Source: Takakia lepidozioides
Taxonomy: Eukaryota; Streptophyta; Takakiopsida; Takakiales; Takakiaceae
Assembly: GCA_030704615.1 (NCBI GenBank)
Contig: CM060732.1
Location: 17,918,001-17,982,000 of the forward strand
Direction: 5' to 3'
DNA length: 64,000 nucleotides
Part shown: positions 9,753-22,178 of the stretch, one piece after another
How positions within the stretch are numbered: position 1 is the first letter of the stretch
How the letters are laid out: each line of letters begins with the position of its first letter
Translations under genes and position numbers: made by a program
Notes under the pieces: generated by a model
Seen by the model: only the letters and a program-made list of their open reading frames with translations
Databases searched by the model: none
Told to the model about the DNA's origin: nothing

Positions 9753-12700
9753 CTACTGAAATCTGTTCACCAGCGTCCTCTTTCTTTTGGATATCTGTGC
9801 GGCATATTTATCAGAATTATCCCCGTCATCTTCAGTCGCAGGGGTCTCCATGAGAGGCATCTCTCGTCCCCGATTCCTTGAGTTCTTCCTGATGGGTGTC
9901 CCGTTTGGTCCTGGCTCGTGGGAGTCCGATTGTGGTACACTGGTTCGGTGAGGCATCAGCTCTGACCCTGTCGTCAATCCCTCTTGCATTGCCTACATAC
10001 AAAGGACGCTCATGTTCGAGTCTAAGCAGCCGAGGTTGTAGAAGAGCCAAAATTCTTAACATTTGAGAATTTAATGAGAGTCCTGGTATATAGATCACAT
10101 TGTTTCCTTGAAGAACTAGAAATGCTCTACCGTCTGAGCAAAAGTTGTCTGAATCACAGAAACTTGGTCCACTACAAGACCTGGGGCAAAGACCAATTCA
10201 CAGTAATCACGAATACATGACTGTAAGCATAGTCACTTAGAACGCTCCCAGCTATCCGAGGTTAGCCTCTCTTAGTAAGCCCTACCACAAGATATGTGTT
10301 GTGGCCACATGAGGCACTCATCCAGTATTCCAGACCCCTTGCAACAAAGCTCATTGCCTGTTAAAAAAAGATAATCCAGGTTGGCAGTGCTGGTCAGAGT
10401 TGATAAGCTTGCTAGGCTCCTGAGACATAATACCTTCCAACAACTCCAGTCATACCGGAACACAAATTGTTGTTTGGCAGCTTGCCCACTCGATCGCTCT
10501 GCAGCCGTAGGGGCATTCTTGGGAGCTGCAAGCTTGCAATTCATGTGTTACATTGCAGCTTTGCTTTCTACGTTTGTGCTATGCACAAAGAGAATGTCAA
10601 AAGTTGGGGTCTTGGGCAGTCAATATAACTGGACTCCTTTGGGTACAATCCAGTCCACACCATACGATACAAGCATACCAGAATTCAGTCAAACTCTCTC
10701 ATCATCCTATAACATGAAAGCTAGCAGTGGGAAAGAGATGCCCAGAGAGAGTATTGCAAAGAATGGGAAGGGTATAGTACCAACAACATGAGTTCCATTC
10801 TCATCATAAGTGATTGCGACTCGGCCATCCTTCACAAGGAAGGAGAGAGAGAAAATGTTTTCAACTGTTTGTGAAAACGACTCTCTATTTAACACGAGAG
10901 CATCCAACCGAGCACATTTGACACCCTTCAAAATCTTAAACATTGTCTCCATGTTTGCATCTGTTTCTTTCTTTTCCTTGCCTTCGTCATCTTCAACCTG
11001 CGAATGGCCAGTCAAGTCAGGCTTATATCAGTCTAACAACAGCCTATACTGTATGGAGTAAAATATTTCTTTGCCTTCAAGAATGAGGAGCGTAACTGTT
11101 TCCATCTGCATGCACATGTGCAACATATGGGGGGTTCGTTTCTTTTGTTTCCAATGGGTCTGTAGTGTTTTTTCACTGTCCCATGGGTATCTGGGCCTTC
11201 AGTGGAGGAGGTTTATTTCTTGCCTGGATTCTGCCTCTAGTGTACAAGAATTTTTTAGTTTCTTCTCTCTGTCTGTCTCCTTGATGAGACCAGCTGTCAA
11301 AGGGTAACTTCCTCTCAGCTTGCAGGTCACATTCCTAGCCCCTCAAGCTTCAGGTTGCAGCCCAGTTACCTCTCGAGGGCGTGTACTTGGAGCAGGTTTG
11401 TCCCTCACTCGTCGAGTTGCTGGAGTTTTCCGTATCTTGGGTTCAATGTCCATGGGTCCGAGCCTGCAAAATCACACAAGATGTGCTTGATGATGGCAAT
11501 AAGTCGATTTGTATTATTTTGGTGAAGGTATGATGTACCCTTGAGCTTAGTCTCCAAAGTAGTTGTTGAGTCCTACCCTTCCACAGTAGGAAATCAATTA
11601 ATTTGGCACTCGTGCACTGTTGATGATTATCTAGTTTTAGGATACTTTTGTATGTATTGATATCAAGATCATGGATTTTTTTTTCCTGCAGATGATGCCT
11701 CAAATGTAAGTAGAGGAAGAAGAAAATAACAAAATTACGCCACTGATGGCTCGCAGGGCATGGACCACAAGAATGTTCCCACATAAGTACTGCCAAGTAG
11801 TAGCAAAGGAAAGAAATGAACATAATACTTGAAGCCAAAGAGCTGATGGAAAAGGCAGAAGACAAGGAAACCAAGAGAGGGTGGAAGACACCCACATCGT
11901 GCATAAACCAGGAGATTCATTCCAGATGCCACAAACTTCCAGTCCCAATTTTCCCCCATCAATGGGTCTTGCTGCTTCATCATCAGCACAAGCACTTCCA
12001 GTGCCAAAATTGGTAATGATTGCACCGACAAATGCAGCAGGACTGATTCCATGTTTGCGACTGGTTCCTGTGACACATGCCAACAAACCATTGGAAATGT
12101 CCAGCACAGCCTCTGCATCCACCATCTGTTCACGAGGCTTTTGAACTGCATAATCACATCAGATGAAAATTGATAGTTAAGGGCTGCATGACAAACACAC
12201 AGTTTGAAATGACAAATATCAAGGTCTCTCCTGCCTACTCAGAGGAGGACAAAAGTTAATCTATTTTCTTTCCCATTCTAGGTAGAGTAATTAAACCGTG
12301 GTCCCTAGGAGTACATAACTCAAAAACTACATTGCCCAGACTCCATGGCCAATGCTACCTGACAGTAGACCGTTTTGCCTTGCCATAAAGCAGACACACA
12401 ACATTGAATCACCAGAGAAGACTTGTTCTGTGCGTGTTGGTAAAATCAAGTGCTCAGTACCGTATAAACATTAAATAAGGAAGGAAGTGGAAGTCATCCC
12501 ACTGGCAGAAAAGTAAGAACGTGCACCCTGGCTGTGAAGGTCCTCCATTTTTCCCACCAGCTCAACGAACCTGTTCGAATCCAGGCGAGCAAACTCCTCC
12601 CGATCCCCTGTCGTCAAAGCACGAATATAGTCCCGCCTTAATTCCACAGAAAGAAGGCATAGGGAAAGCTGAAGCACCGAATGGCGCTACAAACAATTCG

Positions 12701-13106
12701 TTTGGAAATGAAACAGACAACCAAGCAAGTTTTGTAACTGAAATGTGGGAGTCTAAACTGACGACTGAAGCGTCTTTCTTCCATCTGTCCCGTAATCTCT
12801 TTGGGATCCCCATCAACATTACAGAACTCCTCTCTTTCCGTCTTTCCCGCACAATTTCGAATCCTACAAACCACTCCAAAGAATTTATATTCTAAAAATT
12901 TCCGGCGTCACGCAATTCAGACCGGATATGCAGGTCTTGAGCTCGCGGTACTTGGCACGAAGCAGCCGCCGCTGCTCTACACTCTGCTCCACCTGCGCAT
13001 TCTCTTGCTCTTGCCCCTCCGGTGTCTCTCCTCCCTGCCGAGCCCCTCCTTGCCCTCTCTGCGACCCGCCCCGCCGTGCACTCCTCATTCCCTGCTGCGA
13101 ACTCAT
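9753..13106 (-). CDS. NSE4: NSE4, kleisin subunit of the SMC5/6 complex (7 exons, 385 aa)
   Basis: Exons on the minus strand: 13106-12923, 12607-12527, 12145-11896, 11463-11370, 10997-10781, 10525-10434 and 9992-9753 (stop TAG). All introns are GT-AG and the phases close to 386 codons. Family landmarks in order are [16 protein letters not shown] near residue 55, [38 protein letters not shown], and the Nse4 C-terminal winged-helix block [20 protein letters not shown] with DGRVAI, APKNAP and FVFRYDW. NSE4 bridges the SMC5 and SMC6 heads for DNA repair and chromosome maintenance in the nucleus. The N-terminus is Gly/Arg/Gln-rich. The gene is transcribed away from the TFIIA gene. The exact ATG is inferred as the first Met in the exon frame. 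Confidence 0.9.
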
Positions 13107-13840
13107 CCTTGCAAACCAAACAAGAGGCGCACTTGGATCCGTCTTCTCGCTTAACCCCGGAACCGAACCCCAACACTCCCCTGAACCATCCCGTGCCTAC
13201 CCAGCGGCAGAACTCCCCCCCCCACACACTCCCAACGCGATGCTCTCCAAATGCTCGCAATGCCCTCCTCGCCATCCGTCCCTCCGCATTTCATAGCGAC
13301 CCTTGCGAGCCCCCATCAGTTTCGCGCGCAGACCAAGGGTTTGAACATCCACGCCCGGCCATCACCGGTCACCGCGCCCGTGTGACCGCCCATTCCCCGT
13401 AGACACATCACCGGATGAGTATTCGTCACTCTGTTCTCCATTCGTTCGCTTTCACATACATCATCGCATGCGGGATGGCAGTACAGATTCCAGCGCCGCG
13501 GGACCTGGAGGGGCAGGCATGGCATGGCATGAGATGAAGCGGGGCCCAGAGCGGCATACATAGGTAGGTATAAAAGGGAGGGGTAAGTAGCAGGGTAGGG
13601 CTGGGCAGTGCGCTGCAATAAGAGAGGCTGCGTGGCTGGCTGGCTGGCTGTGCGAGTCAGGCCGCATGGATGCGTTGTAGAGGTACTTACGCCTATCCAT
13701 TCAGCTGCAGCGGTGTGAGCGAGAGTGTGCAGGTGGGGAGAGGATCTGTGCTTGGGAAGCGGGGAAGGAAGGAGGTAGAAAGATGGGAGCTAGATGCTTC
13801 CATTCTGCTGCCTGTGAGACGCGTCCCTTGTGTGTTTGGA
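13107..13840. promoter_or_regulatory. NSE4/TFIIA intergenic region with a TATA box
   Basis: This GC-rich part of the divergent intergenic space holds a TATAAAA at 13569-13575 on the plus strand. It is a candidate core promoter for a long-leader TFIIA transcript. Function is inferred from position and motif. Confidence 0.35.
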
Positions 13841-14390
13841 GGGTTTCTATGTGAATTTTTAGGTGTATCTGGGGGGAGGGTATGACTGACTGACGTCTGT
13901 ACCGAGTGTTTGGTAGTGTTTTGTCGAATCTGTAGGCGCGCAAGGAAGTGAATTGGTACGGAGCTCGGAATTGGTGAGGAGGAGGTCTCTGGTTTGTTTA
14001 TGATCTTATTGCTGCCTGAAGTGCTCGCATGTGCTAGCTTTGTGAGCCTCTAGGTTTACTTGATTTGGAGGGGAACTGAGGTTTCTACCGAGGGTCGGAG
14101 GTCTCTGGGATATGTGTAGCTGTGACTATGTCGGCACGCGAGAATGTAGTTGTTAGTGAACCCGGGACTTGAGAAGGGGAACGGCGTTTTGTTATCTCTA
14201 GATCTGTTTTGGTTTTCTTTGCGAATCTCTAGGTATATGCCTCACTGAGAGTGCACCTGAGGTTTCTATCGACTATCGGAAGGCTTTGAAGTGTTTTTTC
14301 TGTGAATCTGTAGGTGAGTATGGGACAGCGGAAAGCCGTGGTCTTATATCTTCTTTTGTGGGAGTGTTGGTTCTGTGACTGGGTAGGTAT
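13841..14390 (+). repeat. Degenerate repeats carrying a TAG|GT motif
   Basis: A motif like TTTGTGAATCTSTAGGT recurs at AG positions 13861-13862, 13933-13934, 14052-14053, 14231-14232, 14312-14313 and 14385-14386. In between, CTGAGGTTTCTACCGA-like blocks recur at about 13890, 14083 and 14250. The set looks like an old tandem repeat of about 170 bp. In most units the AG is followed by GT, and TAG|GTGAGTA at 14311 reads as both an acceptor and a donor. Confidence 0.5.
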
Positions 14391-14574
14391 GCTTCATTCA
14401 GTGATGTATCCTGTAATTGCTACTGAACAGTGGATTCTTCTTGGCATATGAGAGCTCCTTTCTTCTATGTCTTTCTTCTACCTGTCTGTATCTTGCTCTT
14501 CCTTCAGCCTCTCTTATCAGAAGTTTTTTTAAGCAGAGACCAAGTGATTTCTGGTACGGCGAAGATCGGATGAG

Positions 14575-14577
14575 ATG

Positions 14578-14609
<32 letters not shown>

Positions 14610-14911
14610 CGAGAGAGAGAGAGGAGAGAGAGAGAGAGAGCGAGAGAGAGAGAGAGATCAGAGAGAGAGAGAGAGTCGAGAGGAGCTCTCTCTAGAGAGA
14701 GAGAGAGAGAGAGATCGAGCCTTCTCTAGAGAGCAAAGATCTCTCTCTCTCTCTCTCGAGAGAGAGAGATGAGAGGAGAGAGAGAGGATCTCTCTTTTCT
14801 CTTGGAGAGGAGGAGAGAGAGAGAGAGAGAGAAGCAGAGAGAGAGGAGGAGAGAAGAGAGGAGAGAGAGAGGAGAGAGAGAAGAGAGAGAGAGAGAGAGA
14901 CTCTGAGAGAG

Positions 14912-14950
<39 letters not shown>

Positions 14951-15170
14951 GAAGAGAGAGGAGAGAGATCAGAGATAGAGGAGAGGGAGAGAGAGAAGAG
15001 AGAGAGACTAGAGAGGACTCTCTCAGAGAGAGAGAGAGAGAGAAGAGACGGAGAAGAGGACTATCGAGGAGAGAGGGGAGTCGAGAGAGAGAGGAGAGAG
15101 GAGGAGAGGGAAGAGGGAGGGAGAGGGAGGGAGATTCCTCTAGAGGGAGAGATAGAGAGCCTTTTGGGTT
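14575..15170. repeat. GA/TC microsatellite block, about 0.6 kb
   Basis: Almost pure (GA)n runs are broken by GAGCTCTC, TCTCTAGAGA and similar inverted purine/pyrimidine switches, so parts are self-complementary. It lies 170 bp upstream of the TFIIA start codon. The Arg-Glu-rich ORFs here are artefacts of the repeat. Confidence 0.9.
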
Positions 15171-15338
15171 TGCATGCAGAGTCCTTAGTATACAAACACA
15201 CGGATGTTAATTTGCCATCAAATTTTGTTGGATGAACAGGCATAAGTTGGAAAGAGGAGAGACCCCAGAGATTGGGAGACTGATAAGGTTTGAGGTTAAA
15301 TTTAATCAGAATCGGTTTGGCTAGACCCTGGGAGCACC

Positions 15339-18300
15339 ATGACGTCCTCAAAGTCCCACGGGAAGGAGAAGGAACCCCCAACAAACGTAACGATTGTGTA
15401 TATGCACGTGGTGGAGGATGTGATCAACAATATACGTGCTGATTTTCAAAGTGAAGGTATTGAGGATGGCGTTTTGAACGAGCTGCAAGCTGTGAGTTCC
15501 TTGTGCAGTGCTTTTCCTTGCTGTTATTCCCAGCGCTTTTTGTGGCACATACCCTCTGCGGCTCCAGAATTCCTGCGCAGCAGATCTTGAGAATGTAGCA
15601 GGCAGGAACTGGGTGGCCTCATCTAATCACCCCTAACCTGACAATGCAAACAAAACATTATGTTTTGTATGATAGCCTTTGTCCCTGAGAGCAGACTTGT
15701 AGTGCAATGGAGTTTCGTATGAATTGAAATTGTATGAGGTTCATCCTTGCGGGCTGCTACTCAAATTTCCATTTCTGCTGCTTATGCGGCCCACTGGAGG
15801 GGAAGGACAGTGACACAGAGAGGAGACCGTGACAGCCGTGGGCAGGGAGAAATATAGTTACAACCCAGACTGGGAGGGAGAGAGAGAAACCATATGTGGG
15901 CTGTCAACATGATACAATTAGGCTACCTTTAATGGACTAAATCGCTATACTACTACTAACTTGGATGTATCACCAGCTATGTGAGCTGAAGATGTTGCAA
16001 TCAAGGGCAATTGAAGGAGGTGAAATCTATGGTGGGTCTGCAGCACCTTCGAATCTGGCAGCAAAGGCAGGGACACAGCCACCCAATCCTGTTCATGACC
16101 TGAATGTTCCCTATGAGGCCCCTGAAGATTATGAAGCATCTTCAGCTGTGATCAATTTCCCACCGGTAAGCCGATTCGGTTTGTGTTTCCTTGCAAAATT
16201 CGCAAGCAGGTCTGTCCCATTCATGCTGCTCGACTAGCTGGGACCCACATAGAAGTGTCGGAGGCCTAGAGTTTGCTATCCTAGAAAGCAAACTGAACCA
16301 ATGAATGAATCATTGGCAGAACGGAAGTGTTGATTGTTTCTGCTGTATCAACTTGCCAGCATAAGTAATAATTGTTTGTAGGTTTCCTGGAGTATGCCAT
16401 ATTAACAGCACCTTGGAGTTCTGAACAAGTGTTTATGATTCCATTCCCTCTAAAACTTGTCTGCCCTGTCGTCATCCATCCCATCCGTGGTGCAGAGACC
16501 TACGCAGATGAGCAATGGCATATCCCTCGTGCATCCGTATGTGCCTATGCCCCCATCTGCGGTCATCCCTCGTGCCAGATAGTGGGGTCAGTCTTAACTT
16601 TAAGCCAACTTTCTACGTGGTACCTTTACTTGATGCGCTAATATGTTTTTGAAACCGATCCAGCACACCGGGAGCCTGGTGATATTACATTACCAGCAAG
16701 TGTTTGGAGTTCTTTACACGGGATTGCATTGTGGAAACTGTATGTTGTGTACGATTTTTTGACTATTGTCATCCATTTCATCCAATAATCACGATAGTAC
16801 CACTTACAGTAGTGCCACCAGTGTTATGTAAATGGGGTTCATGGCTAATGTCAACTGGTAATCTCATTCCTGTGTGGGCTATCGTGCTTACCTTTGGTCT
16901 GTCTTTCAACAGCAAGAAGACTTGGTCAACCATAAGAGTCGCAATGTGGAGATCAATGTTAAAGAAAGTGAGTTTAGGCTCTGTGTTAGTTTTCAATACT
17001 TTCTTGCACTGTTTGTTTCCTGCCGCAAACGTTCTCTACAGTAGAAAACATATGCATGGCAAAAATGCTTTTGGTTTGGTGGTTGGAAGTGGCAGTAGCT
17101 GTGAGCTATAACATGTTGAAGACAACTTGTCTGTGAACTAGCATGTTTCTGGTATTTTGACTTGGGAGTGGTGCCAACTTAGGAGTAGTGTATCTGATCT
17201 AGCATTGGAATTGTGAGGCCAGTAGGTAGAATTGGCATGGAAAAACTCAACAAGGTTAGCCTTTCTTCCGTTCCGGTATGCTTCATCCCCAAGTTGGGTG
17301 AATGTGTGTCAAATGTGTTTTTTCATTTATATGTAACTCTTGTGGGATGCTGCTTTGCAGCCTATGAGCCAAGGGAAGATGAAAGACATGATCACACCCT
17401 ACCTATCACAACACAATGCTTCATCAAATCAAAAAGAGCCCCTAGATTCCTCCCATAACGAAGGTAACACTGCTGATTTGCTGATTCATTTGCACCATTG
17501 TGAAGTTCTCACAAGATGTTAGGTTTACAGCCAGTGTTTGCAACTGTTTCTGGGTGAGGGTCACCAACTCGTGGGGCCATATTTCCAACTTAGGTCCCAA
17601 GTAGGAGGGTAGAGCAGGAATTCCCACTTCTTTTTGAGAGGTTGAAGCCTCTTTAGACACCTTAAATGCACCTCAGCTGCGCAACTCAAAGGTAAACTCA
17701 CATCACATCTACTAGCTCACCCGCTCTGTCAAGCAAATGTCTCTCTTCCTCATTCATGGGATAAACTTGAGAGACATGGGCCACATTGACGGATACTACC
17801 TACTAGATACTGGTAGCTGAGTGACTTCTCAGTTTTCTTGGTGACGTCATGATGACGCCTGGAGGCTATGCTATACTGTACCTTCACTTGACTGTATCTT
17901 CTATGGATGGAACCGGACTTCTTACCTCTTTCTAAAACAGGCAAGCGAAAGCAAAAATTAGGAATAACGGCGGGTGCATTTCTGGGAACTACATTCCACA
18001 ACGAGATGGGGCAGGGGACGTTGACTTGAATTTGGCTCCATTAGTCAACTCCTCTTCCAGCCATCCGGCAAGTACTCCATAATTATAGAGGCCTCTTTCT
18101 GGCTATCGAGAGTACCAATCTTCAGGTAAACTTTTAGGTCTGTTTGTCCAAGCTGTGCAAAGCTTAGATATTTTCCACAACTCCCAAATGGTGTTGATTG
18201 TAGATTCAAAGGCAGATGTGTGGTTATGCTGCCAAAGCCATCAGCACAGTCCCTCCTCATGCAATGTCGTTTGCTTTCCAGCATCAAGTCTTTGCTTTGT

Positions 18301-20849
18301 GTCGAGTCTACCTGTTTTCAAGGCAGAGCTCTCCTGTGGACCTATGCTGTAGGTATTTTGTGAGCTTGTATTGAACCTGAACCTCATCTCTCCAGTTGTG
18401 ATTTTTAGCTTGGTGGTTTCCCCATAATTGGGTGGTCCTTCAGCTTCAGCTTTGTATTGGGTCTCAAGGCTTTCAGAGGGATAAACAAGTTTTTCTGGTT
18501 TGATTTTTCAGGATGTAGGTCCAAGGGTGAGCTGGGCAGCACAAAGGGTTGCTGTCAGGAGCTTTGACTGTCAGATATGTCAGAAGGAAAATGTCAATGC
18601 AGATACTACGATCAGAAGTCTTCCAGCTGCACATACATGTAGTTCAGACATCCCACAGCTGGATGGTGTTGGTGACAACTATGATGATGTAATTCACTAT
18701 CGCACCGCTGTGATCTCAGTTGATATCTGAGTCAGGAAAGTTTGAGTATATAAAAAGCTTGACCCATGAAAAAGAGAAGCCACCCTGCATCAAGCTTTAT
18801 AAACCATAAAGAGCCAACCATATTTGGAGGACAGAAGAGTCCGCAGAAGGACATGCTTTGTCTGATAAGCCTGATAAGATGGGCATAAAGTCAGACTAAA
18901 CACACTAAAAACGGGTGGCCATGCTTGTGACAAAACAGCCATTGTAATCAAGGTATTTGTTGGGGTCATTGACTGCCTCTAAGTCTTAATTCCGACCTGT
19001 CTCTCCCTCTCAATATCCCCTTGTTTCTTGCTCTGGGACTCTTTGTGGTTGTATTTTTCTTTCTTCTCTCCTTGTGATGTTTATTGTGGGCAATGTTGGA
19101 TCCCATTATGGGTTCCACTTTTAGACTGGTGTTATCTATCAAGGAGAGCCCTTACACTCCGCAATGATTAAAAGGTGGGTGACTTCTATGTGAGCAGAAA
19201 ATGCTGATGGTTCATAAATGTAACTGAAGCAAGGCATAATTGGGTCTTCCAACAGTGGGGTTCCTGCTGATGCATGCCTGGAGGTCAAAGGCTTATGATT
19301 TCCCGCTGTAGTAATGTATACTTTTGTTGTTGTGGATCCTAGTATACCAATAGCAGGTGCTGTGAGGGGCTCCAAATGGACTATGTTTCGCTCATCTGAT
19401 TGTAGTAAGATAGTTTACACTGAAGAGTTCTAAATCTCTCTGATCCCCTCTTCTCTGGTAGGCTGTCGCTGAAGAGGACTACAATCAGCCAGGAGAAGAA
19501 GGCAAGTGATGCTGCTAGTCAATCCACTGCTATTTTGCAAGGCTTTATTTGCCAGTTGCTTTCTTTTGTAGAGAGTTGGATGTGTTCATAGCTGACGCCA
19601 GGTTCAGCTGTAGGCATTGGTTTGTCCCAATAGCAGATCTCCCCTGTGTAATGTATGAGAAGTTCCAATCTTGGTGAATGTTACGCGAGGATAGTCACTA
19701 CCAGCAAAGTGTGTGTACTTCATCTTGGAGCACTGCTTATCTAGTTGTATACGAGGTTTCAGTCAAAGACATGGGTGGTTGTCTTAAGCACGGATGAATT
19801 TTTCAAGATAATGGGCTGCTATGGCCAGAAAGAATGAAGCCAGTCCAGCACAGGTAGATCTTGGTATGGCCCTGGTGGAAGTGAATGTGACAGTCTCATT
19901 GCTTGATCTGGTGTTTGATTGACAGAAACCCAGCTGGCCAATGACACACCCACGCCCAAAGTGAAAGCAGAACCTGCTGATTCTAATGGGTCAGAGCCCC
20001 CGTTGAATGAAGATGATGATGAAGAGCCTGATGATGGTGATGAAGGTGATGAGGAACCAAAGACTAGACATCTAGTGCTTGCCCAGTTTGATAAGGTTCT
20101 TGTTCTTCTCTATGCCTCATCTCCTGAACTAGCATAGAGTACATTTACAATCAGCTCATCCACAGGACAACCAGGAAATGGATTGGGCTAGTCGTCATTG
20201 AGATATCATACTCTGTCAATGTAACGAGATATTCTTCGAGTATTGACCATATCTTCACACCCGGCTTGCTGTTAGTTGTGTCACAAAATTGTGCATTGAC
20301 AAACATTTGAGAGGTTAGGAGTAGGTGGACTCAAATAGAGCTTGAAAGTAGGTTGAAACAGGCCCCAGCAGATATTGTACTTTTGTACTCTGCACTTTAA
20401 ATAGTGTGATTTTCCTGCTGATAACAGGTTACCAGATCCAAGAACAAGTGGAAATGTGCACTCAAGGATTGTGTCATGCATTTGAATGACCGGGACTTTC
20501 TCCATGCTAAGGTGTGTTGTCTTCCTCTCTCTATGTCAGTGCCATCAGTCTACGAGTCGGCTGGGTATTTATGCTGAAAAGCCTGGTTCTCATCAGGATG
20601 TCATCGGAGCTGTTAACTGGACTCTCCGGGTTGCATGCAGTTGTCTTAGTCAAGGGGCGTAGATTTGTATTATCTGGTCTACCTCTCACACTGAATCAGA
20701 ATTTGCAATTAGATTGCGTAGCAGCAGTTTCAGTCACAGGGCCTACTGTCCTATGTTATCTGCTGGAAGGGAGAAGTCACTCCGTTGCTAACAGGTTTCC
20801 ATGTACTACTACTGGTCTGAACAGGCAAACTGGAGAGTTCGAGTTCTGA
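15339..20849 (+). CDS. TFIIA-L: TFIIA large subunit (alpha/beta), about 11 exons, with one apparent frameshift
   Basis: Supported exons: 15339-15491, 15977-16165, 16496-16581 and 16913-16967 (end and phase of these two tentative), 17361-17463, 17941-18067, 18512-18688, 19462-19501, 19926-20095, 20428-20511 (or 20513) and 20825-20849 (TGA). The N-terminal helical domain reads VYMHVVEDVINNIRADF, LKMLQSR and HDLNVPYEAPEDY. The middle has the IPQ-DG-GD motifs twice (YIPQRDGAGD, DIPQLDGVGD). An acidic stretch precedes the C-terminal beta-barrel (LAQFDKVTRSKNKWKCALKD, MHLNDRDFLHAK, TGEFEF). TFIIA stabilises TBP on TATA DNA in the nucleus. Two introns use GC-AG donors, after 18067 and 19501. In exon 17941-18067 the GKRKQK start and the NYIPQ part are in different frames, and one extra A in the A5 run at 17953-17957 would join them. 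LWE of the family is LCE here. Confidence 0.85.
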
Positions 20850-22178
20850 AGCGGCATGTTTGCACATTTTCTATATTGCTTTTCGGGCACAACCAGTCTT
20901 ACAGCATTCAGAAGTTTCACAGTGAATGTCTTCATTGGTATTCTGGCAAGAACAATTCTTTGGCTTGTCGACCATTGATTAAATTTGGGCGCGATTTGAA
21001 CCCAGCCATTTTCAGTTGCTAAACCTGAGTTTTCATCACCAATGCAAGACCATAGATATTATTCTTCAGTAGTGCAAGAAATTTGGATGAGCTAGTTCAT
21101 GAGATTGAGGGGCCAGGGGACTGACTTCGGTCAATTTGCACACAAACTGATGAAGACCTCAGACCTCCCCTAACATAAACTATTCGCCAACTCCACTAAT
21201 CATTGAGAGTTTGGGAGCTGAGGCTCCCTCTGTTTTTTTCCATTGTCATTGTAAAGACACGGCTTAAAATTTGATCACCATGTATCCGTCTCTGCACTGG
21301 TGAGTGACTCCTGTCTTGCTCCCGGCATCCTGGGCACAAAAATCCTCGTGTTAAATCACATTCTAAAGTGAGAATCTGTTCTCCCAACTTGCCTCCTCTG
21401 AATGGAAGCTGCTCTTTGCTTTTTATGCTCAAGTTGGTTTTTCTTTCTACCCAGTGGCTCCAAGTGGGAATCGTCCACAGTGCGGAGCCTATGCACGTCT
21501 GAACAACACAACAAAAACCCTCCACCTGGGTCTGTTTCAACCAAAATAAATGCCCACGGCCACAGACACATGCATATCTATGCCTATGTTAGCATATGTT
21601 GGTGCCTTGTCCCTTGTCCGGGCGATGAAGATTCCAATGTGTGCTTGGCCTTGCCCTTCGGGTCAATCCTCCAAAATCTGGGAATCGGTAGTCTCCAAAA
21701 CACTCCAGAAATTATAATAGTGGACTTGTCCGCGGAATCCCGATTCCGTGGATGGGTGTACAACAAAGTGATACGAATGATTGCATGGATAGTGTTGGTG
21801 TGCCATTCCAATGGGATACTTGTGGGGTATATACCACAAAGATTCCCCCATGACAAAAAGGAGGGTTCAAAATGTTTGTTTTTAACAGGTGCAGATCTCA
21901 ACAGATCTGGACCGTTGGTGGGGAAAGATGGGGTGGGCGTGTAGAGGGCACGGTGGGGTCGAAGAGCCAGCATATTAGGAGAGAGAATCGCTCCATGTCG
22001 ATAGTCTTGTTCCCCTCTGTCTCTCTACAGGAGCAGGAGGCTTAGAATGAGAGCGAAACGCACAAGGATTTGTTGGTCTAGTCTGTGCCAGGTCTGCCTC
22101 TCATATCAGTGCGGGTATCCGAGAAGGTGAAGTTTTCCTCGTGGAGAGAGAAGAGGGCAGAGCAAGCGGTCGGACAAC
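20850..22178. promoter_or_regulatory. TFIIA 3' flank and HDS upstream region
   Basis: No exon is recognised in 1.3 kb. An imperfect palindrome (TCCGCGGAATC-CC-GATTCCGTGGA, 10 of 11 paired) lies at 21729-21752 and a GGGTATATACC element at about 21828. Both fall 0.35-0.45 kb upstream of the HDS start codon. A 5' leader of HDS probably occupies the last 100-200 bp. Confidence 0.35.

Noticed and set aside
12892-13275. 127-codon minus-strand ORF as the NSE4 start
   Set aside because: It is in a different frame from the conserved YRELKTCIS segment; the frame starting at 13106 carries the NSE4 N-terminus.
14417-14772. ORFs rich in Arg-Glu (RERERE) across the GA tract
   Set aside because: They are a simple translation of (GA)n repeats; no conserved domain, and every frame of such a repeat is open.
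21402-21944. 180-codon plus-strand ORF upstream of HDS
   Set aside because: Composition is mixed, no domain is recognised, and an equally long minus-strand ORF overlaps it; more likely chance.
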